Source: Lamellibrachia satsuma (lineage: Eukaryota; Annelida; Polychaeta; Sabellida; Siboglinidae). From it: a stretch of 64,000 bases of DNA. The DNA is taken from assembly GCA_033239005.1 (NCBI GenBank), contig BSQZ01000107.1, forward strand, positions 952,501 through 1,016,500. The letters are read 5' to 3'. Made by a program: the position numbers and the translations under genes. Shown here piece after piece: positions 1 to 11,573 of the stretch (the first letter of the stretch is position 1; each line of letters starts with the position of its first letter). The notes under the pieces are model-generated. The model saw only the letters and a list, made by a program, of their open reading frames with translations. It was not told the origin of the DNA and made no database searches.

Positions 1-518
1 GTATGTCAAATATACACAGTGCCACATATAAATTGTAAAAAAATTTCACAGTATGGATTACAATGCATAATACAGCAATTTTCAACAAAAGTAGGTATAT
101 AAAACAAAAACACAGCTTGTGTGATATCTTACACACTAAAAGAATAGTCAAAGTGACATAAGCCAGGTGCAACATGGAAAACAAAGAAGGTGGAGTTTGT
201 CGGCTCCGTGCATGTTTCAGAACAGGAGCAAGGGTAAGATTGGCTAAGTGATGTGAATTTGTAGAAAATAATAAATATCACAAATGGTTGAGGGAAGTTC
301 AAGTTATGTGGAGGTGTAGTGGTAGGAAGACAGAAAATGTGGTGTGCTGGCCCCGTGCAAACATCACAGAAATACCATATGTGAATATGATCTAGTGCAA
401 CTAATAGGAGGAGAATCACAAGCCTCATGAAGGCCATGAAACGTTTGCATAGATGCAGTGACTGACAGTAAAAAAAATATAGTGAACATAATTTCTTTAA
501 ACGTTGTTTAGATAAATA
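1..518. other. Unassigned flank
   Basis: AT-rich sequence before the first transposon terminus. An open frame reads across it from the neighbouring transposon on the minus strand, but that part has no recognisable domain. I see nothing else in it. Confidence 0.4.
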
Positions 519-627
519 CAGTCGCGCCTCGTTATAACGCGGTGTTCGGGGTCCACGATATTGGACCGCGTTGTAAACGAGGCGCGTTAGGTGTTCCCGT
601 ATCTGCCACCAGGGGTACCACGAACAG

Positions 628-670
628 TGTGTGTGTGTGTGTTTGCGCGCGCGCGCGTGTGTGCGCGTGT
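628..670. repeat. (GT)n/(GC)n microsatellite
   Basis: Alternating purine-pyrimidine run of GT then GC then GT dinucleotides inside the first Tigger-like element. It has replaced the transposase sequence following the helix-turn-helix. Such runs can adopt Z-DNA. Confidence 0.9.
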
Positions 671-692
671 ATGAGTTTACGCTTGCAGCGCA

Positions 693-866
693 AACGTTGA
701 TTAAAAATTCTCGTAGCTTCACTTCATCCTTTAGCCATCCCCGAAGCGTCGATTCGGGAACGTGCATCTCCCGAGACACTTTGCATTGCGATTCACCCTT
801 TCGTATTCGGATGACCAAATCTAACTTTTCGCGTACCGTGTACGCCTTGCGTTTTGGCATAGGCAT
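693..866 (-). pseudogene. Tigger-like transposase N-terminus (CENP-B/psq helix-turn-helix remnant)
   Basis: The ATG at 866 opens MPMPKRKAYTVREKLDLV and continues through IRKGESQCKVSRE to VPESTLRGWLKDE. This is the helix-turn-helix (CENP-B N / psq type) with which pogo and Tigger transposases bind their terminal repeats. After about 58 residues the frame enters a GT/GC-rich simple repeat and then the terminal repeat, so the second DNA-binding domain and the DDE catalytic domain are missing. The frame is open upstream of the ATG, but that part does not match the family, so I start at 866. It is a deletion derivative and not a working gene. Confidence 0.75.
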
Positions 867-1728
867 AGCGAAGATTCGAGAACGATATTTGTGATGTGTG
901 TAACAGACTAACGGAAGGCTAATGATACTTCGTTGCTGTTTCGCCGGAGATTTATATTGCTGTTGCCTGCTCAATTACGTTTAACATGATTTTACTCAAC
1001 TTTTATTTCAATGCACTGTGAGTTATTTTCATGTATCGGCATTCAGTAAGAATTGTTTAATCTTGCTGCCTGAAATCGACTCGCTCTTGCTGCTTGCTAT
1101 ATAGAATAAACGGGTTAAACTTCAATGTTTTTAATCAGTTGAAAGGTGCAGGAGCGAATTGGCTGGTGTGTCTCTGATGTGTAAATTACCACTGAATGTG
1201 TGAACGTTTTATTCACATGCAACGCATTTGTGTGAATCACCATTGCAATTAACAAGTCGCCCGGCCAAAGCCAACGCCGGCGAAACACGATTGATGGCAG
1301 CCCAACAATTTCACCCCTGGTGGCAGAAAATCGGGGTCCACGACCGACCGCGTTATATCCGAATCCGCGTAATAACGGGGCGCGTTATAACGAGGCGTGA
1401 CTATATATATTAAAGGAGATATAGAAACGATTGTAAACATTTGAAACTGTAATACAATAATATTGATTTACATCTAACCCGAATTAAGATTCTTGTTTAG
1501 ACCATATACACATATGAAACAGCGACTGAAGGATGGTCGTAACAATTTGATAATTTGTAAAGTGAACACAAGATTCTAGATGAATCTTTACACATCTTGC
1601 AATTTTGTTTTGGAAATAGAGCATTGGTAACAAAAATGATAAACGCAAAAGATACACAGTTGAAGACAACACTGTTAATTTTGCCTGGCCGACTAGATCA
1701 GCGCACCCGTTTTGAAGTGTATTGAATC

Positions 1729-2419
1729 TTAGATATCCGCGGCTGACCTGATTTGGCGTATTTTGTTTTGATTGTCTTTCACCATAACATTTCCACTTGC
1801 TGTCCATCAGTCATTTAGTTTCCCTGTCCTTTTCAGTGCACGACACTCCCGGGCTAGGGTGGCATGGCGCACAGTTAAATCTTCATTTATGTAGATTCTT
1901 GCGTCACGATGGCGTTCATTGTGTTCCTTGAGCCGGAACCGTGTTCTCGCTCTTAAATCTGACAATAATAGGGTGGGAGCGAACTCGATCGTGCTTATCT
2001 AATTTGGGCCCAACATGGTGACTGCGTTCCAGCTGACTGGACTCTAGTGGTGGTTTGAAGGACATCTTTGAATCGATCACATCCATTACGATGGCTGTTA
2101 TATCTTCGTTATCATGTTCAGGAACACCGTGAATACGCATGTATGGTCTTCGGGAATACAATTCTTGATGATCAATGTTTTATTCCATTTTCTGTATTTT
2201 GGTTTCTAGTACCTCTTTTTTGTTTAGCAGGCTTGTCAGGTTGATTATCTGGTTGTTTAAACCGTCTATTTTGTATGCTATTTTCTGGAGGTAAAGTGCG
2301 CGTCTCAGTTTTGTAAGCACATGTTCTTCCATTAGTAATTCAATGAGTTTTAAGGCCATTAGGTCCATATCGCTTTGGTCGTCATTTGACGACGCAGTTC
2401 TACTTTTGGGTTTTCCCAT
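1729..2419 (-). pseudogene. LINE ORF1-like protein (coiled coil plus RNA-binding and C-terminal domains), broken
   Basis: The start at 2419 gives MGKPKSRTASSNDDQ, then a leucine/isoleucine-rich coiled coil of about 60 residues. One in-frame TAA (2180-2182) follows, and the same frame resumes with LYSRRPYMRIHGVPE, a signature of L1-type ORF1 RNA-binding domains, and later RSHPIIVRF. A frameshift near 1930 leads to RIYINEDLT...LKRTGKLND, typical of the ORF1 C-terminal domain, ending at 1729. In such elements ORF1p binds the element RNA as a trimer. The single stop and single shift indicate moderate age. No matching ORF2 lies downstream on this strand; 1404-1728 shows nothing else. Confidence 0.7.
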
Positions 2420-2742
2420 TTTTTTAGGTAATGTATACGTTTAATGTTTCCAGTCACGACATCTCTGCAAAATGGCTAGTAGCACTTTTCTAATTGTCGA
2501 CTGACTATCTGTTTAACTACTACACTGTTTCAAACGACTTGTAGATGTCAGTATAGTGCAATTGTCTAATGTGTTGATAGTGTGTTTGGTAGTGTGGTGC
2601 CTACCTCGCGTTGACATCTGACGTAACAGGCTTTGCAGCCATGTCAGGCGGGTATGCCCCGATTGATCAAGCTGAACGGCCAGCAAAGCGACTCAATAAA
2701 TCAGTCAGTATCAAGAATGCGTTCAGGATTGACCAGTTTCAG

Positions 2743-3546
2743 GCACCACGGAGGTTCTCCAATACGTTAGCCATCATACACCACGGAGGTTCTCCAATAC
2801 GTTAGCCATCATACACCACGGAGGTTCTCCAATACGTTAGCCATCATACACCACGGAGGTTCTCCAATACGTTAGCCATCATACACCACGGAGGTTCTCC
2901 AATACGTTAGCCATCACACACCTCGGAGGTTCTCCAATACGTTCGCCATCATACACCACGGAGGTTCTCCAATACGTTAGCCATCACACACCTCGGAGGT
3001 TCTCCAATACGTTCGCCATCATACACCACGGAGGTTCTCCAATATGTTAGCGATCATACACCACGGAGGTTCTCCAATACGTTAGCCATCATACACCACG
3101 GAGGTTCTCCAATATGTTAGCCATCATACACCACGGAGGTTCTCCAATACGTTAGCCATCATACACCACGGAGGTTCTCCAATACGTTAGCCATCATACA
3201 CCACGGAGGTTCTCCAATACGTTAGCCATCATACACCACGGAGGTTCTCCAATACGTTAGCCATCACACACCTCGGAGGTTCTCCAATACGTTCGCCATC
3301 ATACACCACGGAGGTTCTCCAATATGTTAGCCATCATACACCACGGAGGTTCTCCAATACGTTAGCCATCATACACCACGGAGGTTCTCCAATACGTTAG
3401 CCATCATACACCACGGAGGTTCTCCAATACGTTAGCCATCACACACCTCGGAGGTTCTCCAATACGTTCGCCATCATACACCACGGAGGTTCTCCAATAT
3501 GTTAGCCATCATACACCACGGAGGTTCTCCAATACGTTAGCCATCA
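2743..3546. repeat. 35-bp satellite array, about 23 copies
   Basis: Head-to-tail 35-bp monomers with the core CACGGAGGTTCTCCAATACG, no spacers. Two monomer variants exist: the common one (CATACACCAC...GTTAGCC) and a variant (CACACACCTC...GTTCGCC). In the variant both changes occur together within one monomer, which shows that monomers were copied in blocks. Confidence 0.97.
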
Positions 3547-3651
3547 GACAATATGAACAGTTGTCATCATATATATCCAAAGCCGGAGAAAACGGCTTAG
3601 ATGACGGAGAGATAAATTTCACCTCATCAGCATGTTGCGCCACCTATCGCC

Positions 3652-3746
3652 AGAGAGAGAGAGAGGGAGGGAGGGGGGAGGAGGGAGAGGGCGAGCGAGG
3701 GAGACGGAGGGAGACGGAGAGAGATGGAGAGAGACGGAGAGAGACA
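3652..3746. repeat. Purine-rich (GA)n tract
   Basis: Almost pure A/G on the plus strand, with imperfect GAGAGA, GGGAGG and GAGACG units. Such mirror-symmetric homopurine tracts can form triplex DNA. It ends about 75 bp before the putative exon at 3820. Confidence 0.9.
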
Positions 3747-3819
3747 AAGCACTTTGTACGAGCTGTCACTGTACAGATAATGTTGAACTCTGTGTCATTT
3801 GTTGTCCTTGTTATTGCAG

Positions 3820-3975
3820 GTGAGACAAGTGAGGAATGTTATCATGCATACGGCCAAGTTTGAGGTGACTTCGGCTGAAGTGACGGCATACCTCGCAACC
3901 ATCACCACCTTGCTGCAGGAGCCAGCTGTACACAAGTTCCCGTCAGCACGAAGAGCAATTGTTGATATTGTTCAG
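3820..3975 (+). CDS. Putative host exon, 52 codons, phase 0-0
   Basis: A pyrimidine-rich acceptor (TCCTTGTTATTGCAG) precedes 3820 and a donor (CAG|GTAATT) follows 3975. The interval is exactly 156 bp and fully open. The peptide begins VRQVRNVIMHTAKFEV, continues SAEVTAYLATITTLLQ and ends ARRAIVDIVQ: alternating helices. The pattern of a helix, a (T)SxEV...LxxLTxLL segment and an AxxAIVDIVQ segment resembles the helical GAIN subdomain A of adhesion receptors, but this assignment is a guess from pattern only. Neither neighbouring exon can be found in the window with confidence. It is the best isolated candidate host exon here. Confidence 0.5.
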
Positions 3976-4613
3976 GTAATTGTGTAGTATTATTATGCAT
4001 GGTTGAGTAATTTACTATTATACTTTTTAATATGCATTCTTAATGGAGAGGATAATATTTTTATTTGTTTGAACTAATCACGGAGGCATGCATTGTCTCT
4101 ATTTATTAATTTATCCTATGAATATTATCAGCTTGTTTAGTTATTTTGTTTAATTAGTAAATATATATTTTGTGGATCAAATATGTTTTACCTGTTATCC
4201 GATATTTGTTTAATTTTAATATACTGTTTCATGTCATGTTAAATTTTTAAATGTATCAGCAGGTTATACACAGCTGCAGTTCAACAATTAACATAGATTG
4301 TTTTGATCAATTGTGAATTTCTGAATGAACTGGTCATTATATATCTCAGAGAGTGGATATGTAAAATGTGATGTTATTTTTGTGAGTGGACATGTCAGCT
4401 GTCATCTCGTCTTAGGGACTGGATCAATGAGACGTCTTGTTGTACCACTTTCAGTCATGTCAGGTGTTTGAAATTCTGTTATATTCACTGCAATTGTTGC
4501 TCGATTTCGCTTCAGCTAGCATAACAAAAGTTATCACGAATTGAAGTGTAGAACCATCTGTCCGCTGGCTTGTCTGTGTACGCAAGATGTATGCCACTAT
4601 GGCAAACTATGCA
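3976..4613. other. AT-rich intron-like sequence
   Basis: Follows the donor at 3975. It has high A/T, many stops in every frame and no recognisable repeat, and would be intron if the preceding exon is real. Confidence 0.35.
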
Positions 4614-4997
4614 GATTATAATGGGTTTCTGCAATGATTACAAAGGGTTTCTGCAACGATTACAATGGGTTTATGCAAATATTACAATGGATTTCTGCAA
4701 TGATTATAGTGGGTTTCTGCAGTTATTACAATGGGTTTCTGCAATGATTACAGTGGGTTTCTGGAACAATTACAATGGGTTTCTGTAACGAGTACAATGG
4801 GTTTCTGCAATGAGTACAATGGGTTTCTGCAATGATTACAATGGGTTTCTGTAATGCATACAATGGGTTTCTGCAACGATTACAATGTTTTTTCTGTAAT
4901 GAGTACAATGGGTTTCTGTAATGAGTACAGTGGGTTTCTGTAATGAGTACAATGGGTTTCTGTAATGAGTACAATGGGTTTCTGCAGTTATTACAAT
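4614..4997. repeat. 22-bp tandem repeat, about 17 copies
   Basis: Degenerate head-to-tail units of the type TACAATGGGTTTCTGTAATG plus two bases. The 22-bp period rotates the reading frame each unit, giving a 22-residue protein-like repeat on the minus strand. This is a by-product of the period and not a gene. Confidence 0.95.
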
Positions 4998-5334
4998 TTT
5001 CTGCGTGGGATTTTTTAATATTTGTGCCTGGCATTTGGTGAACCGATAACTCTGGGAAACGCTTAAAGCGTTTCTAATGATTCCACCGGATCAGTCACTG
5101 ACACGTCATCTGTTAATACCGACCGAATGGGAACGGCTTCTGCAATACATAGTTATGGTCTTGGTTTACAGGACAGCATAGTCATAGGAGTTGAAGGGAT
5201 ATTTACGACTATCCACTTATCTTGCAACAGTTGTTGGCATCAATTCCACAACATGGTGTTAGTGTCCTTAGGCCACATTTAGAGTTACTTTGATTTAACA
5301 TATTATTAATAATTAAACCTTAAATATTTGTTGT

Positions 5335-5557
5335 AAGGTTATAATTCTAATTAATGGTTCCTGTGTTTTATATTATAACAACCTTAGTTGTATATAATTA
5401 ACTATTAGTTTTAAGGCTATTATTCTTACTAGTGGTTCCTATGTTCAATATTATAACAACATTAGTTGTATGTAATTAACCAATTAGTTTTAAGGTTATA
5501 ATTCTAACTAGTGGTTACCGTGTTCTATATTATAACAACCTTAGTTGTATGTAATTA
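5335..5557. repeat. 78/79-bp tandem repeat, about 2.8 copies
   Basis: Units start at 5335, 5413 and 5492. Each runs from AAGGTTATAATTCTAA through a GTGGTTCCTGTGTT-like core to CCTTAGTTGTATGTAATTA. Copies are diverged, so the array is not recent. The flanks 4998-5334 and 5558-6160 are AT-rich without recognisable coding sequence. Confidence 0.85.
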
Positions 5558-6160
5558 TGGAATTCTTCAACATTTCTTTTTTAATTTTTCTTATGGAAAT
5601 GTTAAAACTCCATCTTAAATTGATATAGCCTATCGCATATCCGGTTCATTGATGTCCAAATAAGTAGTGTATGAATAGTTTATGTAATATCCGCAGTCAG
5701 TTTAATAAAAAATGCCTATTTTTTTTCAAATCATCGAAAGAATTGACTTCAGTCATTAGATCTGGTATACACTATCAAAATAGTGTATATTCAAAATGGC
5801 AAACACTGTGCGAGTCAATGCTGATCATGGGCGTGACTTCCATCCTCTTGCCGATAACAAAACAAAGGTACAAAATTTCACCAAGGGTGAAAATCGTGAT
5901 TTTTCAGCATTTTGATTTTCACTTCACTTAATGTTTGAACTAACATTAAGTAATTTAATAGTTTGTCTGATGATTTCACACAACATACAAAAGTTGCACA
6001 AATGAGCTAGCATGTTGCAGTGGAAACTAGGTAGTTTTTTATTTTCTCAAAATTAATTTGAAATGAGACTAGCAAAACAATCGAATTGAGGAGGAACCTT
6101 TAACTAATTTAAGTAGATTGTGTACGCAGATATGACACTTGCGGTATTGAACATGCCCAT

Positions 6161-6727
6161 AATGACTTGGACGACAATATAACAAGTAACATACTAAAAT
6201 TTGCGGATGACACAAAAGTGTTTAGAAAGGTTAACACTGATGGTGATAGACAACATTTACAAAACGATCTAGACAGATTAGTGAAATGGTCTGAGAAATG
6301 GCAGATGTTAAATTTTGGGAAACGTAAATGCCTACATACAGGACATGGGAATTTAGATGTAAATTATAAAATGGGAGATACTGTTCTGGGTACTACTGTA
6401 AAAGAAAAGGACTTAGGAGTTACAATAAGCCCTGATATAAAAGTTTCAGGGCAGTGTGGTATTGCAGCTTCAAAGGGTAATTAAATTCTTGAGTTGATTA
6501 GGAGAAGCATAACAAAAACACGGAGGACAATAAATGAATGGAACTAAATGTCTACGGATTGTGTAATTGCTAGCAGCGTGAATAAGTTTAAAAACAAGGT
6601 TGATACGTATCTCAGGAGTGCGGATTACACATAGATGAAAATTGTTGGACTCTCGATAAGCCAATGGTTTCCTTGTCCACTTGCCATCTATGTCTTTGGC
6701 TTGGATGGCAAATCTTGTTAAATCTGT
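6161..6727 (+). mobile_element. CR1-type LINE, 3' fragment with internal deletion (copy A)
   Basis: Reverse-transcriptase segment carrying the FADDTKVF catalytic box, KWSEKWQML, and the KEKDLGVTIS thumb region, then a jump of roughly 385 bp relative to copy B straight to the C-terminal NEWN segment. It ends with the family's 3' tail, AAATCTTGTTAAATCT. It is 5' truncated like most CR1 insertions and abuts the Gypsy relic at 6728, so it probably landed beside or inside it. One base is missing in the QMLFNFGK segment, and a stop follows ASKGN. Confidence 0.88.
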
Positions 6728-6736
6728 GTTGAAACA

Positions 6737-7735
6737 CTTGGTAACACATTCGCAGTGGGTGCATCTGATGACGACGAGGCGACATCAATCTCGTTGCTCA
6801 GTAGCACTGGACTTGGTACTTCATAGCATTTCTGCAGAGTGGTCTCAATGTCAAACTGATCATTAGGAAAAGTCAGAACCACTGAATCGATACCTGCAAA
6901 ATGTGTTCATAGATGATTGACATGTCTGACATTCTCTTCCGTCCTCAGGTGATACAAAGTACAACAGAGGCCGGTGACATGAATAATGGTTCTGTTCAAC
7001 CAGTTAAGTCCCATGTCAAAGTTCTTTACGTAGACATAGTGCTCTGTTTCGAATGTGTGTCCTGTGGTCAATTGTTTCTTTGTCTTAGCTTATAAACCTT
7101 CCCCTGTAAGCTTGGGTGAAGGAAATCTAACAGAGATCTCATTTTGCACTGATTTAGGACTTCAATGGGCTACTGATTGCAGAGCTCAGTGATACTCGGA
7201 CAAAAACCTCTGCAGTTTCATTTCCATGTAGTCTCCTGCTGTTTTGCCGATGCCTGCTTTCACTGTCTGCACCTTGCTTTTCTTAAGACTGTTTGAAGTA
7301 GGATGATATGGAGCGGATGTTACGTGTAGGATGGCATTCTTCCTCATAGACATCTCAAAATGTTTGTTGGTGAAATTTGGTGAATTGTCTGAGACTAGGA
7401 CTTCTGGCAACTCATGTTGCGCGAAGATCTCCCTCAGTTTGTTGTTGAACTCATGATATTTGTCTCGATCCACTTTGATGTAGCATCCACTGCTACTAAC
7501 AACATCTTACCGAGAAAAGGTCTGACGTAGTCAGTGTGAGTCCACAGGTTTTCTGGCCACTTCCAGGGTGCATTGGAGAAGCGGGTGATGACTTGTGCAG
7601 TTGCTATGTATCACACTTCTGAACAAGTTCTTCCAGCTCTCTCTCTCTCTCCATTGCTGGCTACCACATGATAGTCTTCATTCTATTGATTCCTGGGTGT
7701 GCAAGATACATCTCATGCAACACTTGTTGTCGACA
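6737..7735 (-). pseudogene. Ty3/Gypsy LTR retrotransposon pol relic (integrase)
   Basis: Reading the minus strand from 7735: an H2C2-type zinc-binding segment (LHEMYLAHPGINRMKTIMW), degraded ELVQKCDT, then the integrase core with LLVAVDATSKWIE and VLVSDNSPNFTNKHFE and HVTSAPYHPTSN. The usual SNGLAER motif reads SNSLKKS, so the catalytic glutamate is lost. Further down another frame gives the integrase C-terminal domain (YVYVKNF...LNWL...IIHVTG), ending near VRHVNHL and an open tail. Integrase inserts the cDNA of the element. Several frameshifts and stops make it dead, and no LTRs are seen. Confidence 0.8.
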
Positions 7736-7932
7736 CTGTGGGGGAATAACCATTTTGGTAAACCATAACTCAGATGATTTCGTTAACACAATTTATGTTA
7801 CAAGTATCAATTGTTCCTCAGCTACTCAGTTGAAGTCGCTCTTAAATACAGAGAAAACATTGAAATGTTGTTATAATGTGATAGATGTGATAGACTGCAA
7901 GCAATGTAGTGTTTTCCCTGACTGATGGTGTT

Positions 7933-10434
7933 ACATTGAAACTGCCGACCTTCGTGCGAGTTCTGTTGTAGATTGAAACCAATGACCTTTGTGGTGTGTT
8001 ATAGATAGAGACCACTGATCTTTGTGCATGTGTTGTACATTGAGACCACTGACCTTTGTGCGTGTGTTGTAGATTGAGACCACTGACCTTTGTGCGTGTG
8101 TTGTAGATTGAGACCACTGACCTTTGTGCGTGTGTTGTAGATTGAGACCACTGACCTTTGTGCGTGTGTTGTAGATTGAGACCACTGACCTTTGTGCGTG
8201 TGTTGTAGATTGAGACCACTGACCTTTGTGCATGTGTTGTAGATTGAGACCACTGACCTTTGTGCGTGTGTTGTAGATTGAGACCACTGGTCTTCTTGCG
8301 TGTGTTGTAGATTGAGACCACTGACCTTTGTGCGTGTGTTGTAGATTGAGACCACTGACCTTTGTGCGTGTGTTGTAGATTGAGACCACTGACCTTTGTG
8401 CGTGTGTTGTAGATTGAGACCATTGACCTTTGTGCGTGTGTTGTAGATTGAGACCACTGGTCTTCTTGCGTGTGTTGTAGATTGAGACCACTGACCTTTG
8501 TGCGTGTGTTGTAGATTGAGACCATTGACCTTGGTACGTGTGTTGTAGATTGAGACCACTGACCTTTATGCGTGTGTTGTAGATTGAGACCACTGACCTT
8601 TATGCGTGTGTTGTAGATTGAGACCACTGACCTTTGTGCGTGTGTTGTAGATTGAGACCACTGGTCTTCTTGCGTGTGTTGTAGATTGAGACCACTGACC
8701 TTTGTGCGTGTGTTGTAGATTGAGACCACTGGTCTTCTTGCGTGTGTTGTAGATTGAGACCTCTGACCTTTGTGCGTGTGTTGTAGATTGAGACCACTGA
8801 CCTTTGTGCGTGTGTTGTAGATTGAGACCACTGACCTTTGTGCGTGTGTTGTAGATTGAGACCACTGACCTTTGTGCGTGTGTTGTAGATTGAGACCACT
8901 GACCTTTGTGCGTGTGTTGTAGATTGAGACCACTGACCTTTGTGCGTGTGTTGTAGATTGAGACCACTGACCTTTGTGCATGTGTTGTAGATTGAGACCA
9001 CTGACCTTTGTGCGTGTGTTGTAGATTGAGACCACTGACCTTTGTGCGTGTGTTGTAGATTGAGACCACTGACCTTTGTGCGTGTGTTGTAGATTGAGAC
9101 CACTGACCTTTGTGCGTGTGTTGTAGATTGAGACCACTGACCTTTGTGCGTGTGTTGTAGATTGAGACCACTGACCTTTGTGCGTGTGTTGTAGATTGAG
9201 ACCATTGACCTTTGTGCGTGTGTTGTAGATTGAGACCACTGGTCTTCTTGCGTGTGTTGTAGATTGAGACCACTGACCTTTGTGCGTGTGTTGTAGATTG
9301 AGACCATTGACCTTGGTACGTGTGTTGTAGATTGAGACCACTGACCTTTATGCGTGTGTTGTAGATTGAGACCACTGACCTTTATGCGTGTGTTGTAGAT
9401 TGAGACCACTGACCTTTGTGCGTGTGTTGTAGATTGAGACCACTGGTCTTCTTGCGTGTGTTGTAGATTGAGACCACTGACCTTTGTGCGTGTGTTGTAG
9501 ATTGAGACCACTGGTCTTCTTGCGTGTGTTGTAGATTGAGACCTCTGACCTTTGTGCGTGTGTTGTAGATTGAGACCACTGACCTTTGTGCGTGTGTTGT
9601 AGATTGAGACCACTGACCTTTGTGCGTGTGTTGTAGATTGAGACCACTGGTCTTCTTGCGTGTGTTGTAGATTGAGACCACTGACCTTTGTGCGTGTGTT
9701 GTAGATTGAGACCACTGGTCTTTGTGCGTGTGTTGTAGATTGAGACCACTGATCTTTGTGCGTGTGTTGTAGATTGAGACCACTGATCTTTGTGCGTGTG
9801 TTGTAGATTGAGACCACTGATCTTTGTGCTTGTGTTGTAGATTGAGACCATTGACCTTTGTGCGTGTGTTGTAGATTGAGACCACTGACCTTTGTGCGTG
9901 TGTTGTAGATTGAGACCACTGGTCTTTGTGCGTGTGTTGTAGATTGAGACCACTGATCTTTGTGCGTGTGTTGTAGATTGAGACCACTGATCTTTGTGCT
10001 TGTGTTGTAGATTGAGACCACTGATCTTTGTGCGTGTGTTGTAGATTGAGACCACTGACCTTTGTGCGTGTGTTGTAGATTGAGACCACTGACCTTTGTG
10101 CGTGTGTTGTAGATTGAGACCACTGACCTTTGTGCGTGTGTTGTAGATTGAGACCACTGACCTTTGTGCGTGTGTTGTAGATTGAGACCACTGACCTTTG
10201 TGCGTGTGTTGTAGATTGAGACCACTGACCTTTGTGCGTGTGTTGTAGATTGAGACCACTGGTCTTCTTGCGTGTGTTGTAGATTGAGACCACTGACCTT
10301 TGTGCGTGTGTTGTAGATTGAGACCACTGACCTTTGTGCGTGTGTTGTAGATTGAGACCACTGACCTTTGTGCGTGTGTTGTAGATTGAGACCACTGATC
10401 TTTGTGCTTGTGTTGTAGATTGAGACCACTGATC
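7933..10434. repeat. 34-bp satellite array, about 73 copies, with higher-order structure
   Basis: Head-to-tail 34-bp monomers (CACTGACCTTTGTGCGTGTG then TTGTAGATTGAGAC). The first two or three monomers at the left edge are diverged. Variant monomers (GGTCTTCTT, GATCTTTGTGCTT, CATTGACCTTGGTACG, CTCTGACC) repeat in order: a block with CATTGACCTTGGTACG and CTCTGACC recurs 782 bp (23 units) later, and GATCTTTGTGCTT recurs at 170 bp (5 units). The minus strand of the monomer has no stop in any frame, which produces open frames up to 609 codons that should not be annotated as genes. Confidence 0.98.
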
Positions 10435-11346
10435 TAGATAGACATAAACCGGCATTCTTGATGATGGAACGTAAGATGTGGATGGAGTCTGTAGAGAATC
10501 AAGCCAGTGAAAATAAAGAGGTACTTGCAAATCTCAAGTCATTACATGACTGTGTTAGCTCATGTTAGTTACGTTCTTCCAGTTTTTTTATATCAACTTA
10601 TAGGCAACATTTACAACTAGCTTATACATACGTACTTACATATTAGGGTGTTTCAAAACATTTTGATTATCTTAAGATTGATTCATACAAACCGTCAGGT
10701 GACCTGCTAGATATATATCTTGCTGCTAACATCATTCCCACGATTACAAAACCAACACGTATTACCTACTCATCTGCTACCCTTATAGATAACATATGTG
10801 AGACATACCAATTCACATGTTCACTCCGGTGTAATCTATAGTGACATACCTGACCATTTGCTATATTCTGTTTGATTGACAAACAGAAACCTCAAAAAAA
10901 AAGGGAACCGCTAATTTTCAAACACAGACCTATATCCAAAACAGCCATTTGTCATACAATCTCAGCTCTCCAGAACGTTGATTGGATGTATTAGACGTAC
11001 TTAACAATGTTATTGATTTATTCGCCCCTGAGAAGACTGTAAACATTAAATCCAAATATGTAGTCCGGAATGAGTGGATGACTAAAGGTCTAATGAAATT
11101 TTCCATAACATGCAATAAAATTTATCGAAAATGTATTGGTAAATCAAGGTACATCCTACTTATATTCGCTATGTTAACTTTAGAAATATTTATAATAAAT
11201 TAAAACATTCTGCTAAGACAACTTACTTTGCAAATCTACTTAACTCGTTTAACTCCAAGAAGACGTGGCAGTTGCTTAGAACTGTGATGGGGAAACACAA
11301 TGACAAATCCTGTATTCCTACATGTTTTAAATATAACAATGACTTA

Positions 11347-11573
11347 ACAGTGTTGGTCTTAGTAGGAGTCTCCCGTCCCACAGCAAATATGTTTTTTGTT
11401 TTTTTGGTTTTTGTTGCATAATGTATTACTTTAGTTGATGATTTATTAGTTGTGATTGTACAGTTCTATATGTGCATGTATCATATGTATCTATATAATT
11501 TATATTTCCACTCAATATAATTTATCTGTTTTTCTGCTGTTGGGACAAATAAAATTTATCCTTATCCTTAACT
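11347..11573 (+). mobile_element. Short nested LINE 3'-end insertion
   Basis: This block interrupts the linker between endonuclease and reverse transcriptase of the surrounding LINE. It starts near TCTTAGTAGGAGTCTCCCGT and ends ACAAATAAAATTTATCCTTATCC, a short repeated TTATCC tail like those on many non-LTR 3' ends. It is read as a strongly 5'-truncated LINE or a SINE. The short motif CTTAAC flanks both sides and may be the target duplication. Confidence 0.45.

Larger units (their letters stand above)
519..1403 (-). mobile_element. Tigger/pogo-like DNA transposon, internally deleted (copy 1)
   Basis: Terminal inverted repeats are visible: the left end starts CAGTCGCGCCTCGTTATAAC and the right end is its near-exact reverse complement, finishing GAGGCGTGACTA. 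A TA dinucleotide flanks each side (517-518 and 1404-1405), the target duplication expected of Tc1/mariner/pogo elements. About 885 bp remain, far less than a full-length Tigger, and only the N-terminal DNA-binding part of the transposase survives on the minus strand. The same terminus recurs at 37015-37996 and 62819. The element is non-autonomous and dead as a transposase source. Confidence 0.85.

Noticed and set aside
2743..3546. CRISPR-like array with 35-bp repeats
   Set aside because: Units are strictly head to tail with no unique spacers, in a eukaryotic transposon-rich context.
4726..5034. 102-codon minus-strand frame with NPLYSLQ/ETHC repeats
   Set aside because: It results from the 22-bp tandem repeat cycling through three frames.
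7842..10530. Very long minus-strand open frames (up to 609 codons) of a 34-residue repeat protein
   Set aside because: The 34-bp monomer has no stop in any minus frame, so all three frames are open at once; no single frame is favoured, and there is no non-repeat domain.
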